NCBI GenBank assembly: GCA_031254155.1
Contig: JAIRVA010000318.1
Coordinates: 1-25,046 of the forward strand
DNA length: 25,046 nucleotides
Reading direction: 5' to 3'
DNA from: Propionibacteriaceae bacterium
Lineage (GTDB): Bacteria > Actinomycetota > Actinomycetes > Propionibacteriales > Propionibacteriaceae
The notes under the pieces: model-generated
What the model was told of the DNA's origin: nothing
The model's input: the letters and a program-made list of their open reading frames with translations, nothing else
The model's database searches: none
Program-made: the position numbers and the translations under genes
In this document: positions 7,064 through 13,200 of the stretch, in pieces
Layout: each line of letters begins with the position of its first letter
How positions within the stretch are numbered: position 1 is the first letter of the stretch

Positions 7064-8230
7064 ATGGAACGCACCTATCAGCAGACACACCCGTGGATAA
7101 CTTTCCAGTACGATCCCACCTACGACCGGGTGTCCACCCGGGTCGGGGAGGCGTACTCGAAATGCCAGCACCTCGCCGGGACGCCGCTCCAGCCACGAGT
7201 CGCACAGTCACTCGCCAGCGTCTACCTCGTCAAAGGCGCGGCCGCGACCACCGCGATCGAGGGCAACACACTCACCGAAGGCGAGGTCGACGCCATCATC
7301 AACCATGGGAAAATGCTGCCCCCGTCGCAACAGTACCTCCAACAGGAGGTCCTCAACATCGTCGGCGTCCTCAAAGGCATCCAGCACACGCCCGCAGACT
7401 TCCGGCTCACGCCGGACTGGCTCAAGACCCAGAACGCCGCGATCCTCGCCGGGCTCGAACTCGCCGACCACGTCATACCCGGGGAGTACACCACCACGCC
7501 GCTCATCGTCGGCACCTACCGCGGCGCCCCGCCACAAGACGTCCCCTACCTCATCGACAGGCTCTGCGAGTGGGTGAACGCCCGCACCGAACAGGGCCGC
7601 GTCGACGACCATCCAGACATCGCGTTCTACAACACCGTCATCACCGCCATCCTCGCCCACCTCTACATCGCGTGGATACACCCGTTCGGCGACGGCAACG
7701 GCCGTACTGCCCGCGCCATCGAATGTGCCATCCTCACCACGAGCGGTCTTGTCCCCTGGGTCTCGTCCAACCTGCTGTCGGACCACTACAACCGCACCCG
7801 GAGCCGCTACTACGACCGTCTCGCCGCGTCATCCCGCAATCGTGACGTCCAAGGATTCGTGCAGTACGCCCTTGACGGTTTCGTCGACATGCTCCGGGAA
7901 CAGATCACCACCGTCCAGACCCAGCAACGCGCCGTCGCATGGGTCAACTACGTCCACGAGATGTTCGACCACGAGACCCACGGCGACACGTCGCACCGGC
8001 GCCGGAAACTCCTCCTCGCGCTCCCGGAGGCTCATCCCACACCCCGGGCGAAAATCCGGCGTCTCACCCCGGAGCTCGCGGAACTCTACGCGCAGAAGTC
8101 CGACAAGACGATCTCGCACGACCTCAACCGGCTCGTCCAGCTTGATCTCATCGCAGGCGACCCCAAAACCGGATACCTGCCACGCGTCCAGATCATGGAC
8201 GCCTTCCTCCCGGAAAGCTACCGCCCGTAG
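7064..8230 (+). CDS. Fic-domain protein (AMP-transferase family) with N-terminal inhibitory helix
   Basis: The product is 388 aa. The Fic core carries an intact HPFGDGNGRTAR motif beginning at His206, the active-site loop that binds ATP phosphates and positions the catalytic histidine. Residues 62-67 (TTAIEG) match the [S/T]xxxE[G/N] inhibitory motif, whose Glu66 blocks productive ATP binding in class II Fic proteins. The C-terminal third (about 290-388) is a winged-helix region. Such proteins AMPylate Ser/Thr/Tyr of target proteins once inhibition is relieved. It has its own promoter and points toward the minus-strand block (16-bp gap, no terminator seen), so it reads as an accessory gene: toxin-like, defence or host take-over. 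The target is unknown. Confidence 0.92.
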   Translation: MERTYQQTHPWITFQYDPTYDRVSTRVGEAYSKCQHLAGTPLQPRVAQSLASVYLVKGAAATTAIEGNTLTEGEVDAIINHGKMLPPSQQYLQQEVLNIVGVLKGIQHTPADFRLTPDWLKTQNAAILAGLELADHVIPGEYTTTPLIVGTYRGAPPQDVPYLIDRLCEWVNARTEQGRVDDHPDIAFYNTVITAILAHLYIAWIHPFGDGNGRTARAIECAILTTSGLVPWVSSNLLSDHYNRTRSRYYDRLAASSRNRDVQGFVQYALDGFVDMLREQITTVQTQQRAVAWVNYVHEMFDHETHGDTSHRRRKLLLALPEAHPTPRAKIRRLTPELAELYAQKSDKTISHDLNRLVQLDLIAGDPKTGYLPRVQIMDAFLPESYRP

Positions 8231-8246
8231 TTTCCTCCACGGATGA

Positions 8247-8843
8247 TCACGCCGAGGCTTCCACGAGACAGCGGCTACCGCCGGTACGGGGCTCCCAACA
8301 GGTCAACGCGGCGTGGGTGGCGAGAGTTTTCGCCGTGTCGGCCTGTCCGGCCGGCATGGCGGCCATGTGGTCGCGGATCACGGCGTCCCTGGTGGGCCCG
8401 TCGTGGACGAACCAGGACGTGTGCGACGGTGACTCGTACACCTCGACCAGATGGCCGGCGACGGGCGCGGTGCGCCGGCGGCAGCCCTCACCCGTCGGGT
8501 CCGTGGTCTCCCACCGGACGCGGGCGCCCAGCCACCGCCGGAACGCGGCGGCGCACCCGGCGATGTCGTCGAGGTCGTACCAGCCGAGCATGTTCACCCG
8601 GCCGCCCAGGACTTCGTACGTGTCCCAGTAGGCGGCGTGGACGGGGCCGGTACCGTCGCTCGCGGGTTCGTACTGGACGCCCCACCGGTCGCCGCTGCAT
8701 CCCGGCCCGGTGAGGATCTCGGCGTAGCCGGGTCCGGTGGTCATGTCCAGCCGGTACGCCGTGGCCGCGGCTTGCAGGGTCGTCAGCAGTCGCCGGGCGA
8801 CCCGGGGATCGATCTGGTCGATCACGTGTTTCATGTAGCTCAT
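8247..8843 (-). CDS. hypothetical protein, 198 aa
   Basis: The start is ATG at 8843, with AAAGGAC upstream; the longer frame to 8915 has no RBS. The protein is globular, with Trp/Gly/Asp-rich segments (RWGVQYEPASDG, LGWYDLDDIAG), and reads like a small beta-rich phage or plasmid protein of unknown function. It is the last gene of the minus-strand block and lies directly downstream of structured element A. Confidence 0.65.
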   Translation of the reverse strand: MSYMKHVIDQIDPRVARRLLTTLQAAATAYRLDMTTGPGYAEILTGPGCSGDRWGVQYEPASDGTGPVHAAYWDTYEVLGGRVNMLGWYDLDDIAGCAAAFRRWLGARVRWETTDPTGEGCRRRTAPVAGHLVEVYESPSHTSWFVHDGPTRDAVIRDHMAAMPAGQADTAKTLATHAALTCWEPRTGGSRCLVEASA

Positions 8844-8908
8844 CGTTGGTGTCCTTTCGGTTGTGGGGTGGACAGGCCGGGGCGTGCGGCCACGCGGCGC
8901 CGTGCGTA

Positions 8909-8953
8909 CCCCCACCAGGTCATGAACCGTCGCCGCCTTCGCGGGGGTGGGGG
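8909..8953 (-). ncRNA. three-way-junction RNA element, copy A
   Basis: Outer stem: CCCCCACC (8909-8916) with GGTGGGGG (8946-8953). Inside are a GGT-CATGA-ACC arm (8918-8928, plus-strand sense) and a second small arm with a CCGC/GCGG stem. The same architecture recurs at 11080, 11701 and 12791 with a different outer stem that still pairs. It sits between two minus-strand genes and probably acts in the mRNA. No clear U-tract. Confidence 0.6.
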
Positions 8954-8979
8954 CTGATGTCTACCGGGGTCAATGGTGG

Positions 8980-9426
8980 TCACTCGATGCCCCACATCTG
9001 CCGCTCAGTGAAACCCGTCGTGTCGACACGCCAGACGGTGAGCGGCATGACACCATGAACAGCGTTCTCGGCACACCACTCACCGTTATGGAAGAACCAC
9101 ATGTCCCCGTCTTTGGTCTCACCCGTCGGCCGCAGACTCGACTGGGGGATCACCGGGTCCAGCCCGCCGGAGAACGACAGGTGACCGCCTTCGCCAAGAT
9201 GCCACGACCCGCAGCGGGTCAGTTGGACTCCGCCGTCGTCGTAGAGATGGCACACCCGCTTGTACGTCCCGCCGGGCACGAGGGCGTAGTCGCCCACCTG
9301 CACGGTGTCCCGGCGTTCCTGGTAGGCGGCGACCCGCCGCCGGTAGATGTCCCGGTCCTTGTCGCTCGCCTCGATACGCGGGTCGTCATGGACCAGCCGT
9401 CCTGCACCCAATTCTGAGGTTTCCAT
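8980..9426 (-). CDS. hypothetical protein, 148 aa
   Basis: I chose the ATG at 9426 (METSELG...) because AAAGGAAC precedes it. The in-frame ATG at 9486 overlaps the upstream stop but would read through a strong hairpin. The sequence (GDYALVPGGTYKRVCHLY, WHLGEGGHLSFSGGLDP) has the feel of a beta-rich family seen in actinobacterial mobile elements, with a CHLYDDGGVQ...SFSGGL pattern, whose function I do not know. Confidence 0.7.
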   Translation of the reverse strand: METSELGAGRLVHDDPRIEASDKDRDIYRRRVAAYQERRDTVQVGDYALVPGGTYKRVCHLYDDGGVQLTRCGSWHLGEGGHLSFSGGLDPVIPQSSLRPTGETKDGDMWFFHNGEWCAENAVHGVMPLTVWRVDTTGFTERQMWGIE

Positions 9427-9442
9427 GATGGTGTTCCTTTCC

Positions 9443-9467
9443 GGGGGCCGCCACCGTGACGGCCCCC
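9443..9467 (-). promoter_or_regulatory. 8-bp GC hairpin between two minus-strand genes
   Basis: GGGGGCCG (9443-9450) pairs with CGGCCCCC (9460-9467), 9-nt loop. It lies between the stop of the excisionase-like gene and the RBS of the next gene, so it could insulate or process the transcript. Confidence 0.5.
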
Positions 9468-9482
9468 AAAGCTTGATAGTTG

Positions 9483-9722
9483 TCATGCCGCTCTCAGGTA
9501 GGCGCTGCGGCGATAGCCGTACCGTTGATAGTCGTCACTGACATCACTTTGCTCTTCCTCGTCCCGTTTCCTGATCCACGCGGTGATCGACTCGTGCGAG
9601 ATCAACCACACCTTCCCCTCTTTGAACCCGAACGCGCCAGACAGGCACAAAGCCCGGACTCGTGCTTGCGACATGCTGAACTCACGCGCCGCCCGCTCCA
9701 CGCTGTACAACGTCTTCGCCAT
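9483..9722 (-). CDS. excisionase-like HTH DNA-binding protein, 79 aa
   Basis: The N-terminal 50 residues (YSVERAAREFSMSQARVRALCLSGAF...GKVWLISHESITAWI) fit the excisionase/MerR-like winged helix (HTH_17 type): a helix-turn-helix followed by a wing containing W and a readout helix. The C-terminal tail is acidic then basic. Such proteins act as excisionases or as small transcription factors. There is no integrase in this window, so the excision role cannot be tested here. The RBS is AAGGAG. Confidence 0.78.
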   Translation of the reverse strand: MAKTLYSVERAAREFSMSQARVRALCLSGAFGFKEGKVWLISHESITAWIRKRDEEEQSDVSDDYQRYGYRRSAYLRAA

Positions 9723-9761
9723 CTCCTTGTTCTCCTTGTCTTGGTGGTGGTTGACGGGGTC

Positions 9762-11033
9762 TCACGCGGCCGCGCCGGCGAGTTCCAGCTTGGTCGGCCG
9801 TGGGTTGGCCGCCCAGTGGGCCAACAGTTCCGGGCTGGCGTAGCGGCGGGCCCGGCGGATCGTCCATGTCCACAGTTTGCGCGGGTCGACCTGTTCAGCA
9901 GTGCCGAGATCGTTCAGGAGCCGGCCGCCACAGTGGGCCATGGCGTCCAGGTAGGTGGTGTCCGCGTCCGTCATGGCCGCCACGATGCCCGACGGGTCGT
10001 GTTCCGTGTCGGTGTCGTACCAGTCGCCGGGGATCGTCCCGCCCAGTTGGGCGACGTTGAACACGACGTACGAGCGCATGAACTTCGCCGTGTCGCCCGT
10101 GTCAGTGTCAACCTCGTACCCGACTTTCACCACCAGGGTGCCATGCTCACCCTTGCGGACATGGCAACCGTTGTCCAAAGCTTGCAGGAACGTCACGAAC
10201 CGCGGGTTAACCCAGCCGTGTTCCACCATGGCCAAAAGGAGCGCCGCTTGGTTCTTGCCCTGGTAGACCGCACCCGTCGCCGGGTTGAACGCGTCCCGGG
10301 CCAACGGCTCGCCCGCTTCCACGGGACCGTCAGCCGCCGCCACCAGGTCAGGTACGGCAACCGGTTCCAGTTGGGCCACGACAACCGGCCCGGTTCCAGG
10401 CCCGGCCATGGGGGTCGTTTCGCCAACCGTCGTCACGACGGCCGGCGTCGACAGGATCGCGGCGTGGCGTTCCATCATCGCGGCGAACGCGTCTTGGGCG
10501 GCCAGTTCCACCGACCTCGCGGCGTGCCACTCGTCAGTGTCCGGCTTCGCCCGGTTCACGGCCGCCGCCAGTTCGGCGAACGTCTGCCCGCCCGACGCGG
10601 TCCGTTCCAGTTGTTCACGGTGCGCCTGTTCGGCCCTGGCCCCGCCCAATGACCGGCGGTCACCGAAACCGTACGCGGTTACCAACGGTTCCGGCCGGAG
10701 TGCCGTCGCCGGGTAGTCCCGTGTCTCGTCATGGCCCTCAGCCGCCCACGGGTGGGCAACCGTTTCCATAGTGGTCGCCTTGGTGTAGGTCGACAGTTTA
10801 CGGATGACCGTGCCGTCGTGCAGCCGTTCCACCTGGTCAGGGCGCGGGGTTTTCACCGTAACCGTCACCTTGCCCTGGTACAGTTTCTCCTGCCGTGGCG
10901 ACAATCCACGTTCCACAGGTTCGGGGATCGCTCTCCCGTTGCGCCGCAGAACCCAGGTTGTCCACGGCGTCACCTTGCCGTTGCGCAACGTGCGGGGTTC
11001 CGGTACGACCGTGTACACGTTCAATGTTCCCAT
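9762..11033 (-). CDS. ArdC-N domain protein, anti-restriction-like
   Basis: The product is 423 aa. Start ATG 11033 with AAAGGAG upstream; the longer open frame to 11378 covers another gene. Residues about 247-335 match the ArdC N-terminal ssDNA-binding domain: FNPATGAVYQGKN, NPRFVTFLQALDNGC, VRKGEHGTLVV, and YVVFNVAQLGG. The first 245 residues are an unrecognised region with Pro/Thr-rich linkers, and the C-terminal 85 residues lack the HExxH metallopeptidase motif of full ArdC proteins. Known ArdC-type proteins protect incoming DNA from host restriction; this domain may bind phage DNA. The order (unknown domain before ArdC-N, no protease) is unusual. Confidence 0.78.
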   Translation of the reverse strand: MGTLNVYTVVPEPRTLRNGKVTPWTTWVLRRNGRAIPEPVERGLSPRQEKLYQGKVTVTVKTPRPDQVERLHDGTVIRKLSTYTKATTMETVAHPWAAEGHDETRDYPATALRPEPLVTAYGFGDRRSLGGARAEQAHREQLERTASGGQTFAELAAAVNRAKPDTDEWHAARSVELAAQDAFAAMMERHAAILSTPAVVTTVGETTPMAGPGTGPVVVAQLEPVAVPDLVAAADGPVEAGEPLARDAFNPATGAVYQGKNQAALLLAMVEHGWVNPRFVTFLQALDNGCHVRKGEHGTLVVKVGYEVDTDTGDTAKFMRSYVVFNVAQLGGTIPGDWYDTDTEHDPSGIVAAMTDADTTYLDAMAHCGGRLLNDLGTAEQVDPRKLWTWTIRRARRYASPELLAHWAANPRPTKLELAGAAA

Positions 11034-11079
11034 GATGAAATCTCCTTTATGGTGGGTGGGTGGGAATAGGAAAATGGGT

Positions 11080-11125
11080 ACCCTTGCCCGGTCATGAACC
11101 GGCGCCGCCGTACGCGGGGCAAGGG
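11080..11125 (-). ncRNA. three-way-junction RNA element, copy B
   Basis: Outer stem: ACCCTTGCCC starts at 11080 and its CCCTTGCCC pairs with GGGCAAGGG (11117-11125). The inner GGTCATGAACC arm and the CCGC/GCGG arm match copies A, C and D. Relative to them the outer stem carries compensatory changes. It lies between the 11134-11457 gene and the ArdC-N gene. Confidence 0.65.
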
Positions 11126-11133
11126 CTGGGGTG

Positions 11134-11457
11134 TCAGGCTTGGTACACGACCCGGCATCCGAAACCGGACCCGAGGTCATACTGGTATCCAGGATCTGAG
11201 ATGTCAGACGGCGAGTCGCTGATCTTGGCCGCTTGCCGAGGATCGGGATGAGTGAAGACTCGTTCGCCAGTCGTGTTGTATACCGCGATGACCGCGTCAC
11301 CGTAGATTTCGACCCGGTATGAGCCCACCGGGAGGGCCAACAGCAGGCGCAGCTGTTGGTATAAGTCCACCCGCTCATGGTCGTGATATCCGAGAATCAT
11401 TGTGTCAATGAAGATGTTTCGTGCCGTGTCGGTGGTGGCGGTGAAAATCTGGCTCAT
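11134..11457 (-). CDS. hypothetical protein, 107 aa
   Basis: ATG 11457 follows AAGGAG and lies 9 bp after the lipoprotein stop. The protein is a plausible small alpha/beta fold with no recognised domain. Its position between the lipoprotein and the ArdC-N gene suggests one transcript. Confidence 0.68.
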   Translation of the reverse strand: MSQIFTATTDTARNIFIDTMILGYHDHERVDLYQQLRLLLALPVGSYRVEIYGDAVIAVYNTTGERVFTHPDPRQAAKISDSPSDISDPGYQYDLGSGFGCRVVYQA

Positions 11458-11466
11458 GATAACTCC

Positions 11467-11661
11467 TTAGATGTAATAGATGTTGCCGTCAAGGTTGACG
11501 AAGTCGGCGCCCGCCCCGTTGCCACGGGCCGACGCATCCCAAAAACAATTGACACTGTCCTCGAACTCGCAAGGTGGTAAAAACGAGTCCGATTCCGGCG
11601 CGGTACGACAACCCGCCAAGACGAACACCACAACAAACGCGGCCACGATGAACTTACGCAT
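11467..11661 (-). CDS. small predicted lipoprotein, 64 aa
   Basis: A basic N-terminus and hydrophobic segment (MRKFIVAAFVVVFVLAGC) end in the lipobox VLAGC, so Cys18 should be lipidated after signal-peptidase II cleavage, leaving a 47-residue surface peptide. The mature part has two further cysteines and CFWDASARGNGAG, a pattern (CFWDA...GNG.G) that recurs in short actinobacteriophage proteins. A role in superinfection exclusion is possible, as for other prophage lipoproteins, but this is inference. RBS is AAAGGAG; directly downstream of element C. Confidence 0.8.
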   Translation of the reverse strand: MRKFIVAAFVVVFVLAGCRTAPESDSFLPPCEFEDSVNCFWDASARGNGAGADFVNLDGNIYYI

Positions 11662-11700
11662 GATGGTCTCCTTTACGTGATAGATGAATGGGTGGGTGGT

Positions 11701-11745
11701 CCCTCACACGGTCACGAACCGCCGCCGTCGTTAGCGGGGTGAGGG
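11701..11745 (-). ncRNA. three-way-junction RNA element, copy C
   Basis: Outer stem CCCTCAC (11701-11707) with GTGAGGG (11739-11745), with the GGTCACGAACC and CCGC-type arms inside. The sequence is identical to copy D at 12791, as part of the larger duplication. It lies downstream of the micropeptide gene and upstream of the lipoprotein. Confidence 0.62.
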
Positions 11746-11757
11746 GTTGGGGTCAGG

Positions 11758-11883
11758 TCAACGCCGGGGGAGTAACGCCAGGCAGCCCGCCAGAGCGGCC
11801 AGACAAGCAGCCCAAACCGGTTGCCCGATGAACGCCAGACTGGCACTCCCGAAAGCGAACACCGCTACCGTTGTTCTTTCCAT
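11758..11883 (-). CDS. hydrophobic micropeptide 2, unit 1 (41 aa)
   Basis: ATG 11883 has GGGAAG seven nucleotides upstream; an in-frame ATG at 11898 would add five residues but has a poor RBS. The peptide is almost entirely hydrophobic (VAVFAFGSASLAFIGQPVW, then an Ala/Leu-rich segment with ACLAALAGCLALL), ending in Pro-Arg-Arg. It probably spans the membrane once or twice. The paralogue at 12843-12986 is nearly identical from VFAF onward. No known family. Confidence 0.65.
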   Translation of the reverse strand: MERTTVAVFAFGSASLAFIGQPVWAACLAALAGCLALLPRR

Positions 11884-11909
11884 GGTGTGTCTTCCCATGA
11901 CTGGTCAAA

Positions 11910-11939
11910 CCTGGCCCCAGCCACTAGACTGAGGCCAGG
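11910..11939 (-). ncRNA. hairpin between micropeptide genes, unit 1
   Basis: Segments 11910-11920 and 11929-11939 form an 11-bp stem (one G-U pair in the minus-strand RNA) around an 8-nt loop that is nearly the same as in unit 2 (CCACTAGA versus CCACTAAA). Stem bases differ from unit 2 yet pairing is kept, and short T runs follow. It may separate or attenuate expression of the two peptides. Confidence 0.6.
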
Positions 11940-11946
11940 CTGATCG

Positions 11947-12066
11947 TCAGCGCTTACGCTTGTGGTGCATGCGCTTCAGATCATGATCTGCCTTAGCTAA
12001 CTTGGCCGTCGCGGTGATAATCGCCGCGACGCCGGTTAGCAAACAGGCAATCTCTGACCAGTTCAT
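11947..12066 (-). CDS. membrane micropeptide 1, unit 1 (39 aa)
   Basis: ATG 12066 has AAAGGAGG upstream, the strongest RBS type in this block. The peptide starts MNWSEIA, has one predicted helix (IACLLTGVAAIITATAKL, about 6-23) and a very basic tail (KRMHHKRKR). Small single-helix peptides with basic tails include type I toxins and small holin-like proteins; this is not a recognised member. The paralogue at 13057-13167 is colinear. Confidence 0.7.
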   Translation of the reverse strand: MNWSEIACLLTGVAAIITATAKLAKADHDLKRMHHKRKR

Positions 12067-12099
12067 CGGTTTTCCTCCTTTCCGGGTTCGTTCGACCCG

Positions 12100-12152
12100 T
12101 GCCTAGCGGGGAATCGGACCCCGCACGCGAAGTGCGCAACCATGCGCTAGGC
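12100..12152 (-). ncRNA. tRNA-like structure 1 (53 nt)
   Basis: In the minus-strand RNA: acceptor 5' strand GCCTAGC (12152-12146) pairs with 3' strand GCTAGGC (12107-12101), followed by A as discriminator. The T-arm is GGGG-TCCGATT-CCCC with a canonical T-loop. A D-like arm carries TGG, matching the GG that docks on the T-loop. The anticodon position is filled by a 4-bp stem with loop TTCGC, or 7-nt CTTCGCG if shorter. At 53 nt it is too short for a translating tRNA, so it is a tRNA-like fold directly before the RBS of micropeptide 1. No encoded CCA. Confidence 0.6.
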
Positions 12153-12372
12153 GAAAACTTATGTTTCCCGTAGACACTCTTGAATTCTTGTAGTTTCGGT
12201 CTCGTGATCGGTTCACCGATCCGGGTTACGCCCGTCGCACCTGGCACTACTGCCCTGTTGGCATCCCGCCTACCGTGTTCCCCGTGGCCCGTACCCTTCG
12301 TCCCTTGTTTCCAGGTCTGCCGGCCTTTTCGGCGTCCGCCGCCTGGCTTGATAACCCAAGCTTAGATCATAT
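12153..12372 (-). ncRNA. non-coding leader RNA, unit 1 (~220 nt)
   Basis: No ORF. It lies between promoter(s) at 12366-12406 and the tRNA-like fold. It contains the shared 64-nt core (12278-12341), a 5'-end hairpin GCTTG...CAAGC, and a 6-bp GATCGG/CCGATC hairpin (12206-12211 with 12216-12221). The transcript probably continues through the tRNA-like element into the micropeptide genes, but it could be processed out as a separate RNA. Confidence 0.5.
12278..12341 (-). repeat. conserved leader core, copy 1 (64 nt)
   Basis: This segment matches 13642-13705 at 62 of 64 positions, while the sequences on each side have diverged. Non-coding conservation against divergent flanks suggests a functional RNA core. 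It includes GGAAACAAGGG-type and CCGAAAAGG loops. Confidence 0.7.
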
Positions 12373-12406
12373 GGGGAAGTAATACGACCCCAGGGGAAGT
12401 AAGCAA
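12366..12406 (-). promoter_or_regulatory. promoter with two ACTTCCCC operator-like repeats, leader 1
   Basis: On the minus strand, TTGCTT (12406-12401) and TATTAC (12384-12379) are 16 bp apart. ACTTCCCC lies in the spacer and again 20 bp on, over the expected start site; a TATGAT box (12371-12366) follows. The same ACTTCCCCTGG sits at the same distance from the -10 box of the HTH gene at 12471-12728, implying one regulator for both. Confidence 0.5.
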
Positions 12407-12431
12407 ATGAAGTAGGCAAGTTATACGCGTG

Positions 12432-12446
12432 TTTTACCTAGTAAAA
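12432..12446. promoter_or_regulatory. inverted repeat TTTTAC-CTA-GTAAAA
   Basis: A 15-bp near-palindrome between the HTH gene and leader 1. A TATAAC box lies about 14 bp further (minus strand), so this could be an operator over an additional weak promoter. Support is by inspection only. Confidence 0.35.
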
Positions 12447-12470
12447 GAGAAGAAAATTATTAACGATTGG

Positions 12471-12728
12471 CTAACGTTTACCTTTGCCTAGCACTCGCCA
12501 GAGCACGGGCTGATTCACCCCAAGCAACTTTGATAACTGGTAAACCGTGATCCCAACTTCCACGGCAGACGTGAGTAGTTGCTTGCGCTCGCTCGATAGT
12601 TCCGTTACTCTCGCGTTGGCGGAATCGAGTTCGGCTTGGACTGCCTTCAGGCGCGCCGAAATCTCGGCTTGCGCCGATTTCATTTCTGATTTCGCCTCAC
12701 TAAAGCGAAGGAAACTGTCATCACTCAT
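12471..12728 (-). CDS. coiled-coil/HTH regulator, unit 1 (85 aa)
   Basis: ATG 12728 is chosen because a TATGAT -10 box lies 10-16 nt before it, so the mRNA would be almost leaderless; no RBS is visible. Residues about 8-50 are a charged heptad-like coiled coil (EAKSEMKSAQAEI, VQAELDSANARVTELSSER), then a HTH at about 55-82 (GITVYQLSKLLGVNQPVLWRVL). It should bind DNA as a dimer. It is paralogous to 13808-14110. Its likely operators are the ACTTCCCC sites in its own and leader 1's promoters. The base composition is AT-richer than the rest of the window. Confidence 0.75.
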   Translation of the reverse strand: MSDDSFLRFSEAKSEMKSAQAEISARLKAVQAELDSANARVTELSSERKQLLTSAVEVGITVYQLSKLLGVNQPVLWRVLGKGKR

Positions 12729-12738
12729 ACCACTAATC

Positions 12739-12766
12739 ATCATACATCACCAGGGGAAGTAGTACT
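12739..12766 (-). promoter_or_regulatory. promoter of HTH gene 1 with ACTTCCCCTGG in the spacer
   Basis: TATGAT (12744-12739) is the -10; the -35 position (12766-12761, AGTACT) is poor, so an activator may be needed. ACTTCCCCTGG occupies the 16-bp spacer in the same register as in the leader 1 promoter. Confidence 0.5.
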
Positions 12767-12790
12767 AGACCAAGGGTCATGCTCGGGAGT

Positions 12791-12835
12791 CCCTCACACG
12801 GTCACGAACCGCCGCCGTCGTTAGCGGGGTGAGGG
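12791..12835 (-). ncRNA. three-way-junction RNA element, copy D
   Basis: CCCTCAC (12791-12797) pairs with GTGAGGG (12829-12835); internal arms as in copy C, to which it is identical. It follows micropeptide gene 2 of unit 2 and precedes the promoter of HTH gene 1. Confidence 0.62.
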
Positions 12836-12842
12836 GTTGGGG

Positions 12843-12986
12843 TCAACGCCGGGGGAGTAACGCCAGGCAGCCCGCGAACGCGGCCAGACAACCAGCCCAA
12901 ACCGGTTGCCCGATGAATGCCAGACTGGCACTCCCGAAAGCGAACACCGCGATGGTTGCTCGTGATACTGATGCTCGTGTTTTCAT
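12843..12986 (-). CDS. hydrophobic micropeptide 2, unit 2 (47 aa)
   Basis: ATG 12986 has GGAAAG six nucleotides upstream. The N-terminus (MKTRASVSRATIAV) differs from unit 1, but the rest (VFAFGSASLAFIGQPVWAG...CLALLPRR) is almost identical. One or two membrane passes are likely, with a C-terminal Arg pair. The duplication preserves the peptide while the leader has diverged, suggesting selection for the protein. Confidence 0.65.
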   Translation of the reverse strand: MKTRASVSRATIAVFAFGSASLAFIGQPVWAGCLAAFAGCLALLPRR

Positions 12987-13010
12987 GATGCGCTTTCCAT
13001 GCACTGGCCA

Positions 13011-13044
13011 AATCCGGTCCCAGCCACTAAACTGGGACCGGATT
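13011..13044 (-). ncRNA. hairpin between micropeptide genes, unit 2
   Basis: A perfect 13-bp stem (13011-13023 with 13032-13044) closes an 8-nt loop CCACTAAA (plus-strand sense). The unit 1 counterpart at 11910-11939 has a different stem with nearly the same loop, so pairing is preserved by paired changes. Confidence 0.65.
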
Positions 13045-13056
13045 GATCGTCAGCGT

Positions 13057-13167
13057 TTACTTGTTAGGCTTGCGCTTCCGATCACTAATCACCTTGACTA
13101 GCTGGGCCGCGGCGGCGACAACCGCCGCGACACCAGTTAGCATACCGGCGATGTCGGACCAATGCAT
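13057..13167 (-). CDS. membrane micropeptide 1, unit 2 (36 aa)
   Basis: ATG 13167 follows AAAGGAGG. One predicted helix (IAGMLTGVAAVVAAAAQLV) and a basic tail (DRKRKPNK). It aligns with unit 1 from the first residue (MHWSDIA versus MNWSEIA) with conservative changes, most of them keeping hydrophobicity, which suggests a selected membrane peptide. No known family. Confidence 0.7.
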   Translation of the reverse strand: MHWSDIAGMLTGVAAVVAAAAQLVKVISDRKRKPNK

Positions 13168-13200
13168 AGTGTTTCCTCCTTTCCGGGTTCGTTCGACCCG

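Noticed and set aside
9427..9486. Upstream start (MTTIKLWG...) for the 8980-9426 gene
   Set aside because: It overlaps the previous stop as ATGA, but the reading frame would cross a strong 8-bp GC hairpin, and a better RBS sits before ATG 9426.
12471..12743. Longer start of the HTH protein at 12743
   Set aside because: The upstream ATG codons overlap the TATGAT -10 box, so they would not be in the mRNA; ATG 12728 is the first one downstream.
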